A stretch of DNA of 64,000 nucleotides, from contig NC_087063.1 in NCBI RefSeq assembly GCF_963678635.1, positions 61,233,850-61,297,849 of the forward strand, in the 5' to 3' direction. The position numbers and the translations under genes were made by a program. Shown here piece by piece: positions 44,164 through 53,439 of this stretch. Every line of letters starts with the position of its first letter. Position 1 is the stretch's first letter. This DNA is from Symsagittifera roscoffensis (taxonomy: Eukaryota; Xenacoelomorpha; Acoela; Convolutidae). The notes beneath the pieces were generated by a model. That model worked only from the letters and a program-made list of their open reading frames with translations, was not told the DNA's origin and did not search any database.

Positions 44164-44464
44164 TTCTTAAGTTATTTTTTATGTGATGTTTGTATCATAA
44201 GAGACCTGGAACACGCCAGGTAGGAAAGGTGACTGCGCTCATTTGTGTTACCTTGATAAGGTTGCAGGTGGACGATCCACCTTGATCCTAGTTTTTCAAT
44301 CAAGAACAAAAGAGAATTTCAATGGATTTTTTAAAAGATGCGAATGATGTTTTATCCTGGAAATGGGACGGCATGAAATCATGGTTTTAAGTCGTGACTT
44401 GCTTTTTGTTTATTGAATTTAACAAATCAAAAGGACACGACGATGAAAGTTATACGATAGAAAG
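44159..44464 (+). repeat. LTR/leader block 3 (C-D junction)
   Basis: Same block as 39,182-39,517, slightly shorter in the leader (the TTTTTAGATCTTGATTGATCC stretch is missing). It is shared by the end of copy C and the start of copy D. Confidence 0.7.
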
Positions 44465-44980
44465 ATGGGTGACACAAATGATTTGATGGAATTTCTCTCA
44501 GCGAGTATAGGAGCAACTCTGGATGGGATATATAAGCGGCTGATTGACTGTGGGTTTGCACAAGAAGACCCGGGACTGGCGATGTTTGTGTTCGCGCTCC
44601 TCAAAGCGTTAGGACGAGAGCATCAAGGGAATTGCCCCACCGAAGTAGTGTTGATGCAGGCCTTCGGTGAGTCCGGGACCGCCGAGAGAGGCGAATTCGA
44701 CTGATGAGATGGCGGCGAGGAGATATGTCTGGCAACGATTTGGCTCGTGAGCCGGGACTAGGCGAGCAGAGGGTTCACCGGCTAGGTGAGATGCCCCTAC
44801 CTGTTCAACCTGTGCAGGCGCTCATCGTAGCGAAAAGGCTACGTGATGGGCCGGGCCCGTCACATTCAGTAGATTATCCAACAGCTGCACCTCCACTGAA
44901 GAGAGTGAGGATGAACGAGATAGAGATCCAGACCTCGGAGACGATTGAGACGTTGGAGATGAAGGAATAGGATCAGAGCG
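44465..44980 (+). pseudogene. First and second 5' ORFs, copy D
   Basis: The first ORF (44,465-44,704) reads MGDTNDLMEFLSASIGATLD and ends at the conserved TGA overlapping the ATG at 44,704. The second (44,704-44,970) reads MRWRRGDMSGNDLAREPG, then KRLRDGPGPSHSVDY and SETIETLEMKE, and stops at TAG. The jump to integrase tail at about 44,978 (GTGTGCCAAGCACTGCAAACG) is identical to copy B. Confidence 0.65.
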
Positions 44981-44984
44981 AGCT

Positions 44985-45221
44985 GTGTGCCAAGCACTGC
45001 AAACGTACATGCGTAATGTTATTAGAAGGCAGCAGGACCTCAATGACTTATGCAGGAGGAACACGCAACAGGCGCAAGTTAGACAAAAGAGGAGATTTGA
45101 TAAAAGGACTGCAGAAGCAAAAGCCTACTCAGTGGTCGATCACGTCTGGGTGTTCCAGGAAGTAGTTCCACCAAAAGAAACCAAAAAGTTACAAATATAT
45201 GGCGCGCCCCATTTCAAATAA
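44985..45221 (+). pseudogene. Integrase C-terminal remnant, copy D
   Basis: It reads RRNTQQAQVRQKRRFDKRT and VWVFQEVVPPKETKKLQIYG. The usual tryptophan before GAP(H/F) is altered and the frame shifts. The core and zinc module are deleted, as in copy B. Confidence 0.7.
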
Positions 45222-45226
45222 CAGAA

Positions 45227-46035
45227 GTGCACCAAGGAGGTCGTTTTTATCGTTTGAGCACCGGACGAGCAGCTCACTACGAAAATATCAAACCAAACAA
45301 TGCCTCATCAGAGGACTATTGCATCCCAGCGGACATGCAGGAGGGAGACTTTTCGATAGCGGATCCTGCTTGTGAAGTGAATGAAAGAGGTACGCGCGAC
45401 AAAAACGACGGGAATGAGGTGGTAGATAATTGCGATCTGCCATTGGACCTGGAGTTGACTGAGCGAGTGGAGGTGGACGACGAAACTGTACCTTATGCCT
45501 AAAAGGACTGGGACTGCCCAGAACAGACTGAAAATGACAAAGGAGTACAACCTGACTTTCCTTTCACCATGGAAACACGCCAGAGCAAAAAAGTAAGGAA
45601 TAAGAAGAAGTACAACCCGTATCGCGAGGATTTCGTCATATACAGAATAGTTTTAAGCGATATGATGGAATCGCTGGTGGGACTGGATGAAGTAGCGGTG
45701 CCAAAAGAGATCGACTTGGTCACTGACATGGATCAGGATTGGATCGACGATCGCTCCAAACCAGAAGTAGAGTTCGAAACAGACTTGGAGCAGACTCATG
45801 AGCAAGAATTAACGAACTTGCGAGTGCTCGAATGGCTCCATGATCTGCCTGCAGATCCTAAAGAGACAACCCTGACGATTCATGATGTCGATAAAGACGG
45901 CATCAGATACGTCAGCCATGACAATACCGAGTCCAACTGGGTCGCTCCAGATGGCCCTCCACGCGTTGCGCAATCCAATCTCGATCTGCTCGACTTTGGG
46001 CAATTGCGGACGTCGATGGATATTTTTGTCCGATA
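45227..46035 (+). pseudogene. Acidic 3' ORF, copy D
   Basis: Two frames (45,227-45,502; 45,569-46,036) read FYRLSTGRAAHYENIKPNNA, WIDDRSKPEVEFETDLEQT and LTIHDVDKDGIRYVSH, and continue through LDLLDFGQ. A TAA at about 45,500 breaks it. Unlike A and C this copy continues into the macro-like segment. Confidence 0.7.
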
Positions 46036-46598
46036 GTGGGGGTAGGACTCACCCACTCCGAAAACCTGATCATTAAAAAAACAAAATCGGCAAGGAAATC
46101 CGGAGAACTGGAAACGGAAGGCGAGAACGCTAAAAAAACACCTTTTGGACAAATTTTTGAATCTTATTTTGATCTACCGAACCAATATTCAAACAATATC
46201 GTCATAACGGACATCGATTTCAAACTCACGGAACGTACATGCGCTATAGCGATAACCGCGAATGTGAGCTTCGAAACAGCACTAGCGGCTGACTTTAAAG
46301 AGAGTATAAGAATATTGAGTTTTTATGGAAACAGAGGCCTGGTGTGGGAGGGATGATAGCGCTGCCCCCTGTTGCATCACAGATACCAGGGAAATATTTG
46401 TGTTTCCTGGTTACTAAGGCCACTGATAAGCAACACGTAAATCCAGAGAGCTTGGTATTGGCCTTGACTCGACTTAGAGATTTTCTGGTTGAGAGAGGAG
46501 TGACCTCTCTCTCGTTACCAGTCTATGATCCCAATATGGGAGAAGCTACATCCGAGAGAGTTGTATGCCCTTGTACACGTGATTATTTCGGAAACTGA
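46036..46598 (+). pseudogene. Macro-domain-like 3' segment, copy D
   Basis: The frames 46,036-46,356 and 46,344-46,598 match copy B closely: ITDIDFKLTERTCAIAITAN, ALAADFKESIRILSFYGNRG, PGKYLCFLVTKATDKQ, LTRLRDFLVERGVTSLSLP. The two frames overlap by one base in the same place as in copy B (GTGTGGGAGGGATGAT), so either both copies share an old single-base change or this is a true overlap. Fold assignment is tentative, as for copy B. Confidence 0.5.
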
Positions 46599-47084
46599 CA
46601 TAGAGGTTTACTTACATAAAAAGTATTATCTGAGCTTATGCTAGGAGTGCATTCGGCGATAAGTGGTTTTTATCAAGTTTACTTTTTAGGCATTAGGAAT
46701 AAGTTTTAGGCTAGCTACTAGGGATTATGTTTTTATGTAATAGTGTGATTATATGATGCTTATGTGTTATGTTATTCTTAGGTTATGTTTTATGTGATGT
46801 TTGTATCATAAGAGACCTGGAAGACGCCAGGAAGGAAAGGTGACTGCGCTCATTTGTGTTACCTTGATAAGGTTGCAGGTGGACGATCCACCTTGGTCCT
46901 AGCTTTTCAATCAAGAACAAAAGAGAATTTCAATGGATTTTTTAAAAGATGCGAATGATGTTTTACTCTGGAAATGTGACGGCATGAAAAGATGGTTTTA
47001 AGTCGTGACTTGCTTTTTAGATCTTGATTGATCCAATTTAACAATTTAACAAATCAAAAGGACACGACGACGAAAGATAGAAAG
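46599..47084 (+). repeat. LTR/leader block 4 (D-E junction)
   Basis: Aligns with 38,993-39,517. It contains GTTATTCTTAGGTTATG, GATCCACCTTGGTCCTAG and the leader AAAGGACACGACGACG before ATG 47,085. Confidence 0.7.
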
Positions 47085-47324
47085 ATGGGTGACACAAATG
47101 ATTTGATGCAATTTCTCTCAGCGAGTCTAGGAGCAACTCTGGACGAGATATATCAGCGGCTGATTGACTGTGGGTTTGCACAAAAAGACCCGGGACTGGC
47201 GATGTTTGTGGTCGCGCTCCTCAAAGCATTAGGGCGAGGTCGTCAAGGGAATCGCCCCACGGAAGTAGTGTTGATGCAGGCCTTCGGTGAGTCTGGGACC
47301 GCCGAGAGAGGCGAATTCGACTGA
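47085..47324 (+). CDS. Small first ORF, copy E (79 codons)
   Basis: MGDTNDLMQFLSASLGATLD through MQAFGESGTAERGEFD and stop. It has the same length and TGATG overlap as copies C and D. The frame is open further upstream without an earlier stop for about 57 bases, but the shared ATG is the best start. Function unknown. Confidence 0.6.
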   Translation: MGDTNDLMQFLSASLGATLDEIYQRLIDCGFAQKDPGLAMFVVALLKALGRGRQGNRPTEVVLMQAFGESGTAERGEFD

Positions 47325-48110
47325 TGAGATGGCGGCGAGGAGATATGTCTGGCAACGATTTGGCTCGTGAGCCGGGACTAGGCGAGCAGAGGGTTCACCG
47401 GCTAGGTGAGATGCCCCTAGCCGTTCAACCTGTGCAGCCGCTCATCGGAGCAAAAAGACAATGTGATGGGCCGGGCCCGTCACACTCAGTAGATTCTCCA
47501 ACAGCTGCTCCTCCACTGAAGGGAGTGAGGATGAACGAGACAGAGATCTAGACCTCGGAGACGATTGAGACGTTGGAGAAGAAGAATAAGGATCAGAGCG
47601 AGCTGTGTGCCGAGCTAAAGGAGTACAGGGCAAAAGCTCGAGAAAGAGACGAATGGAAGAAGAATTTCGAAGATATGCAAATGGCCTTCAAGGAGAAGGA
47701 GATTAAACACCTGAAGGAGCTATATATGGCAAGGGTGAGCCAAGTGTCACCGGAGGTTGTGGCGACGATGAACTCCTCAGAGTGATCCAGGGAAACACGT
47801 CCCAGATCGAAAGCATGGGAGCTGTGCGCACCGAGAGAGCCCGAGGCTGCACAGTAGACATCACAGGCTGCTCCGAACCCGAGGAATACGATACCGGATC
47901 GTTCAGACACCTATCTGGCTCCCCAGGTTCAAGAGTCATTCAATCAGGTGGCCAGAGCAGCAATGAATGAGATCAACAGGGCCACTGGCCGGACGCTGGG
48001 TAGCGTCGTCCCTTCCCAACGCCTTGATCGTTCCACAAGTAGCTAGAAGCGAATATCTCGAGCCATAGTACCAACGGGGACTACACGTGGCGGAACGACT
48101 CAGGAATCTC
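47324..48110 (+). pseudogene. Second 5' ORF with coiled coil, copy E
   Basis: It starts at the ATG overlapping the previous stop and reads MRWRRGDMSGNDLAREPGLG. A nonsense change (CAG to TAG at about 47,549) breaks it. It then continues as LEKKNKDQSELCAELKEYRA and MQMAFKEKEIKHLKELYMA, a heptad-rich coiled coil, to about 47,785. After a TGA it continues through AARAAMNEINRATGRTLG to about 48,030. Copies B and D lack the coiled coil because of their deletion. A Gag-like assembly role is possible. Confidence 0.55.
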
Positions 48111-48112
48111 GC

Positions 48113-48721
48113 GTGGTTGACATCAGGAAGAACCTAACGGTACGCAACCAGTTTGTGCAAGTAGCCGCGGAGCATCCTCGAGCTTGTTTCAATGGCATGG
48201 CCTGGAACCCCGCCATAAGCAACCAAGCAATTCCCCCAGGAAGTCCTCATTTGGTTGTAGGAGATAGTTTAGTGAGGGATCTGAACGAGATCTTTGTCAA
48301 TGGTCAGACTACTCTTCTATCTTTTGGAGGAGCTTCCGTGGCTCAGGTCATCAAGATGATGGAGTTCCAGGGCGAGTTGGTGATAATGCTCAGGAACAAT
48401 GACGTTTCGAGGGCTCCTGTAACCCCGGAGGGCAAGTGGGAGCCCCTACTGGTCTGCCTTCTGAACGAACTGAAGGAAAAATACAGGCCCAGACTCGTGG
48501 TGCTGTGCACGCTACCGCAGAACTCGGAGGTGGGCACACCGGTGGCGGATTTTATGAACGACAACGTGACCCGGTGGAACGAGATGACACGCAGTCTGGT
48601 GAGAAGCAATCCCAGCGAGCTGCGACTCATGGATCTTGAGAACATGCTGCGCATGATTTATCATCTCGCGCTCACCAGAGTTGGTATACACTTCACCACC
48701 AACAAGGGAGACGCTGGATAA
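48113..48721 (+). CDS. GDSL/SGNH-hydrolase-like domain of ORF1, copy E
   Basis: A 202-codon open frame with the SGNH blocks in order: block I HLVVGDSLVRDLNEIF (Ser of GDS), block II LLSFGGASVAQVI (Gly), block III IMLRNNDVSR (Asn; the family consensus is GxND, here N-N-D), and block V RVGIHFTTNKGDAG (His). LVVLCTLPQNSE between III and V fits the usual strand. SGNH domains are lipid or acyl esterases; related esterase domains occur in ORF1 of CR1/L2-type LINEs. Finding one upstream of gag in a Gypsy-like element is unusual. Residues needed for catalysis are mostly in place, so this segment may have decayed little. Confidence 0.7.
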   Translation: MVDIRKNLTVRNQFVQVAAEHPRACFNGMAWNPAISNQAIPPGSPHLVVGDSLVRDLNEIFVNGQTTLLSFGGASVAQVIKMMEFQGELVIMLRNNDVSRAPVTPEGKWEPLLVCLLNELKEKYRPRLVVLCTLPQNSEVGTPVADFMNDNVTRWNEMTRSLVRSNPSELRLMDLENMLRMIYHLALTRVGIHFTTNKGDAG

Positions 48722-48726
48722 ACGAC

Positions 48727-49689
48727 GTGTTCCAGACGCAGATAGGGGAAATCGAGCAAGAATTGAGGACAATCAACTCAATGGCTCGGACCAGTTCGAC
48801 TGGAGGAGGTAGAGTGAGGGGTAATTTGCCGGAATCACTCGCCAATCGCCTCGGGCCCCTGACAATGGAAACGGGTGCAGCGGCTCCCGTTGCTCCAAGC
48901 TCGGATGTGAGAGGAAGGTTGGGACTGCTCGTCCCCCTAGAATACAACCGTTGAAGAGCCGACTTGGGAGATTGGTTGATCAGAGTCAGACTAGCTCTCA
49001 GACCGTGTCTAGCACGAGTTACCCGCCCGCCACGGCAACTCCTGCTAATACAGGAAACCCATCGACGAGCGCCACTCCGGCGGAAGGAGTTGAGCCAAGC
49101 AGCGTGCTGTTTTGAAACCGTCCAGACCCCAGCGGTTGGGGACAGTATGAAACGGACATACATGTCAACGAAATTGAACATGAGCACATTGACGTGCCGA
49201 GTGGATGCAAGGAGGATGATGGGTGGAGATAGTCCCACACTGTCCCGAGTATATCGAATACCGGGCGTGGACTGGCTGTTAGCGGAACATGAACAGTTTA
49301 GCTCCGCGACTACGCTCAGGTTCGTGGACCTCGATGGATTGCCTCAGGACAATACCTTTGGGACCTTCAAAACCCGATCTCTTACGGACGTCCGTTGGAG
49401 AGCCAGGGAATTGACAATACCTTCTCAGAAGGGCAAGTTTCTGGCAGAGAATAAGCCCAACAACAAGCACCACAAGCTGTATAGGCAGTTCTCCAAACCA
49501 CACGGCCAGGCACCTGGTGAGTACTCGCGAGATTATCCCCGAGCGACATCGGTGGAGGGGGACGACAGGAGATACGCGGGGTTGAAAGCACCAGTGGGTG
49601 ACAGCCTGTTTGCTACCTATGATCCTTTGGATATAAAGGCTGCCAAATATTTGATGGACCCGCAGGTGATAGTATGGACCCGCAGGTGA
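48727..49689 (+). pseudogene. ORF1 linker and central region, copy E
   Basis: It continues from the SGNH domain with FQTQIGEIEQELRTINSMAR and a Gly/Pro-rich tail, then, after frame changes, STLTCRVDARRMMGGDSPT, YRIPGVDWLLAEHEQFSSAT, DLDGLPQDNTFGTF and GEYSRDYPRATSVEGDD. No domain recognised. The alternation of well-kept blocks and frame breaks shows a long ancestral protein. Confidence 0.55.
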
Positions 49690-50440
49690 AAGTAATTGCC
49701 GGCTCGAATGACTGCTTGCAGAGTAGAGGGTTGTTGTCGAGTCTGACGGATGGATCAATCCCGAGCAATGAAGTCATAGGAGAGGCTATAATGACGTTGC
49801 TCTCAGCCATGACCGAGGTGGAGGCATCAGTGCAGCGACACTTCACCAGGAATGTGGTGAAGATCATCATTGTATTCTCAGCGGGGTGTGCCACATTGCC
49901 AGAACCCCTACAGTTTGTGTACACGATGGTCACAACTCTAGCTGAGGGACGATTCAGCGTGATAATACCTGCGCCGAACAGAATGGTGGATCCTATTAAC
50001 TATTAACCACCCTGCTCTGAGCTTCCTGCCATCTGATCTGACATTTCCAATGCCATCCAGGGATTACAGGATTGCAGCACAACTGGTTGGTGCTGGATGA
50101 AGTCCTGGGTTGGAGCTGTCCAACTTCGCCAGGTTACTGAAGTTAAGGCCAGGGGTAGATGATGATCACTTGTTAGTACAACTGGGGGCCAATGACCTCT
50201 GGTTCAGACAGATGGATTATGCGAGAAATGAACAGGGGAGGACGGTTAGAAGGAATATGACGTCGGCGGAGGAGGACCTCATGGCGTAGGCCTTGATGAC
50301 AAAGCCACATACCAATGCATGGTTGTGTTTGTCGCCGAGAGTGTGTACTTTGGGAGAGGACGCGTTTGAGCATGCACCGGCAGTAATTAGAGAGATACAC
50401 GCTTATCTGAAAACTTGTTTAACGAGAGGGAGTTAGCCGG
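49674..50440 (+). pseudogene. ORF1 second SGNH-like region, copy E
   Basis: A short duplication of GTGATAGTATGGACCCGCAG-type sequence at about 49,665-49,690 breaks the frame. Then VKVIAGSNDCLQSRGLLSSL, VVKIIIVFSAGCATLP and, from about 50,110, LELSNFARLLKLRPGVDDDH and LLVQLGANDLWFRQMDY follow. GAND fits SGNH block III, and the spacing from VIAGSND could fit block I, but no clear Ser or final His is visible. A second, divergent hydrolase-like domain is possible. Stops at about 50,005 and 50,287 make it non-functional. Confidence 0.45.
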
Positions 50441-50525
50441 GGCATGATGTTGCAATTGATGCAAGACGTGAACACAATGTCGTTGGATAAATTCCAAGCT
50501 AATATTTTGGCCACGAGGATACAAT

Positions 50526-51398
50526 ATGGAGATCAGACGCTATCTTGGGTGGAATGGGAGTGGGATGGACGCCATCCTTCCTGTCAACATGTTACCCGAG
50601 GGCCTCCCGGAATCTGATCGCGAGCTTTGTCAAGGACATCCGGAAACTGTCGATCGGTCTGGTATTAGCCTTGTACATGACGTTTGGTCACGAGAATTTC
50701 GTGAAGGTTCCTGCGACTCTCTTCACCCAGGCGTTAGCGGACCTGAGATTGGATGGAATCCTTACACTGATCGCCATGACATATGGTCGGCTGGGCGATT
50801 TTTTTGTGCTATTACGCTACCGCGAGCAACTGCAGGGAGCGAGTCGGGAATTCAATGCGCGGTTGGAAACCGCCTCGTACAGGAAGATGATGGATTGGAG
50901 GATACTCTTGCTCCAGTACCTCCTGCAACAGAATAGGAGTATCACAGGAGAGGACAAAGAGATGGTGCGACGCTGGCCGGGGGAGAAAAAGAGAACCTGA
51001 TACCCCCGATGCTATTGGCAGGTTTGACCACAACGGCTACGAGATCAAAGAAAAATGCACGGACTTTGGCCGATACTAAGCTACAAATGGAAGTCATCAG
51101 CCAGTGTGGATCTGGAGGACTTGATGATTACAAGCCCTCGCGAACCAACATGGCCCAGATGAAGCTGGAGGGACAACTCGACGTGGTCGAGTTTAGTCGG
51201 ATCACAGTGCCAGACTCAGTCATCATGGGTGATCCAGCAGGGGGTTATGTAGAGATGCTTAAGGCAAGGAATTCTGCGAGAGGGCACCTGATGGCCTGGG
51301 ACGAGAAGCAAGCCATGCAGGAGTATCTGAAGGAGCTGACGGAGAACTCTAACTTGAGTCGGAAAGAATACGGCACGGTGATGTCAATAGGCAAATGA
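50526..51398 (+). pseudogene. ORF1 central segment, copy E
   Basis: Frames 50,545-51,000 and 51,009-51,398 are homologous to 373-1,368 of copy A. They contain GLVLALYMTFGHENFVKVP, LADLRLDGILTLIAMTYGRL, MDWRILLLQYLLQQNRSITG and LEGQLDVVEFSRITVPDS. Unrecognised; strongly hydrophobic helices alternate with charged loops, and no confident membrane segment is visible. After 51,398 it continues to the block homologous to 2,884 onward in copy A without copy A's extra 1.5 kb. Confidence 0.6.
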
Positions 51399-51399
51399 G

Positions 51400-52150
51400 A
51401 TCGGGCTGGAAAAACTGCTAGAAATCTCTTGGAGGGCGGCCCTCCACAGACACTTCGACGAGACGATGCATGCACCTGCGACGGTGGCAGCATACCTGGC
51501 CTATCCGTGTGCAAGAACTGACTTGCAGGTACGACTAGCCTGGTGTTTGATGGGAATCAAGAAAGCGGAATATGAAGCCAGCAACGACTCGAAATCAAAG
51601 GAACAGGAGCTGGAAATGAAGGAAGCCCTTCGAGTGTTGATTTCTAGAGACGATTCGGCGATAGCCTGGGCTAAGCGTAAAGATGCCCTTTGCTTTGTGA
51701 GGTTCTCTGGTGGATCTTATCCCACTCTTTTGTTGGAAGAGCGCATAAAGACCATTCGGCAATGGGGAGTTGATCGTGAACGAAACTTTCTGAGGGCACT
51801 CATACTTTGACCACGAGCAAGTTGTGGTACTTGATTTCTGGTTTGAGCGGGTCAAGGAAACTGGCTTGTTGATGATTGAACAACCTAATCTGGGAATCAT
51901 TTTGGAGGAACGAGTGGTCGAACCCTCGGTTCCCGAGCTAAGGGGGCAGGTGAGCTTTGATTGTGGTTCTTGGGACGGTCCCTTGAAGACCAGCTTAGTA
52001 ACCATGTGGGAGCTCATGAAGCCATCTTGGTGTCCACATCCAAACGCAGGTTTAATCTGGGACATGACAGCCGATGTCACCTTGCACTTGGATGATGACG
52101 CAATTCTACACGATTTGGCCATGATACACAATCTGCTGGCCCTGTAGATA
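51400..52150 (+). pseudogene. ORF1 segment, copy E
   Basis: Open stretches 51,466-51,810 and 51,824-52,147 contain VRLAWCLMGIKKAEYEASND, AWAKRKDALCFVRFSGGSY, LDFWFERVKETGLL and WELMKPSWCPHPNAGLIWDM, matching copy A at 2,989-3,897. Frame breaks at 51,398 and 51,808 are small. Function unknown. Confidence 0.6.
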
Positions 52151-52210
52151 ACGAAACAGAAGAGCAACACATCCACGGAACCCTCCGAGGAAAATTCCTC
52201 CGGTGATTGC

Positions 52211-53433
52211 TTGAGACAGGGCAACAGTCTAGCCCACAGTATTGTAATGGACGGACAAGTGTGCGACTCAGGTCATTGCCTGAATACGCTGAGTGAGCAG
52301 CATCGCCAACTGGCTCAATTGTATGGGGGATTGAGCATGTCGGACAAAAGTGGAATGGAGTTGATTGCGAACTGTCATGGAGTAACGGAAGTGAACTTGA
52401 TCACTGCCTTGGGATTTTGCAGTATGACGAGCTCTATAGAGTCATTGGAACGCCTAGAGCGTGCCCATGGGCTAGTGACGTCCGTCAGTGTGGAAGTGTT
52501 CCCTGGAGCGCTGCAGACTGAGCAAAAAGTTGGAGGTTGGCGAGAGGCTCTGGAAAACGAAATGAATTTGAAGGACAGTGAGACCTATCATAGACCTACT
52601 GGTTTGAAATATCTAGTGGGTTCGAGCTCTGCACCATATTGCAACAGTAGGTACCCTACGCACATGGTGGTGTTGGACGCTAGGACACAGCAGTTGTTGG
52701 TTGACCAACTCTTCTCTGTGCCAAAGTGTGTAAGGTTGGCCAGGATGTCGGAAAGGTCATATGATTTGCTGACTAAGGTCATTCGGGCCATCCCGAAGAG
52801 ATCTGAAGGCGAGTTGCAGGACGTAGTCGGTGAAGAATTCATAAGGTTGAATGAGGGTAATGTGAGTGAATTCCAGAAGAAAAAAGCGAGCGGAGTGTTA
52901 CCCACTGAATTCCCCACCATGGATGACAAGGACGATCTACACAGGATTATGATGGAAGTGGAACCGTTGCTGGGAGCTTCAGGGTATCGGAGCAGAAGAA
53001 ACATATTGATGACCCATTGGGAGTATCCTTGTCATTGCCTGGCGCAGACGTTATGGTACCCCAAGCGCGGGAATCTGGTGTTAGTGTGGGACGTGGAGGA
53101 GTTGTACTCCACGGGGTTGCAGGACCAAAATCAACAAGTGTCAATCGGGGTGGTTAGTGCCATGCTGGAGGTGAGATGGTTAGAGGCTAACGCTGGCCTT
53201 GGTTCCGTGCAGTGATGACATCATGGATGTATGAACGCGCGAAGCGTCTTATGTCTAGGAACACGGAAGCCTATCAATCCTTTCAGCTAAATATAGGACC
53301 GGAAGCCTATAGGAGAGCATTCCTAACGCACAGAAACGCTGTTACCACGGCGCTGAAGCGAGTAATTGGAAAGCCTTGTGTAACTGAAACCGAAAAGAGA
53401 GAGGTCTTACGAGCTGACCTAGAACGAATGTGA
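52211..53433 (+). CDS. ORF1 C-terminal segment, copy E (334-codon open frame)
   Basis: The longest intact piece of ORF1. It contains ELIANCHGVTEVNLITALGF, SIESLERLERAHGLVTSVSV, SVPKCVRLARMSERSYDLLT, THWEYPCHCLAQTLWYPKR and LVLVWDVEELYSTGL. The short frame 53,212-53,433 overlaps its stop (TGATGAC) and carries on with FLTHRNAVTTALKRVIG, which copy A also has. Homologous to 3,857-5,469. No recognised fold. As it is open over a kilobase while copy A's equivalent is broken three times, copy E is the younger or better preserved copy. Confidence 0.6.
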
Positions 53434-53439
53434 GCCTGT

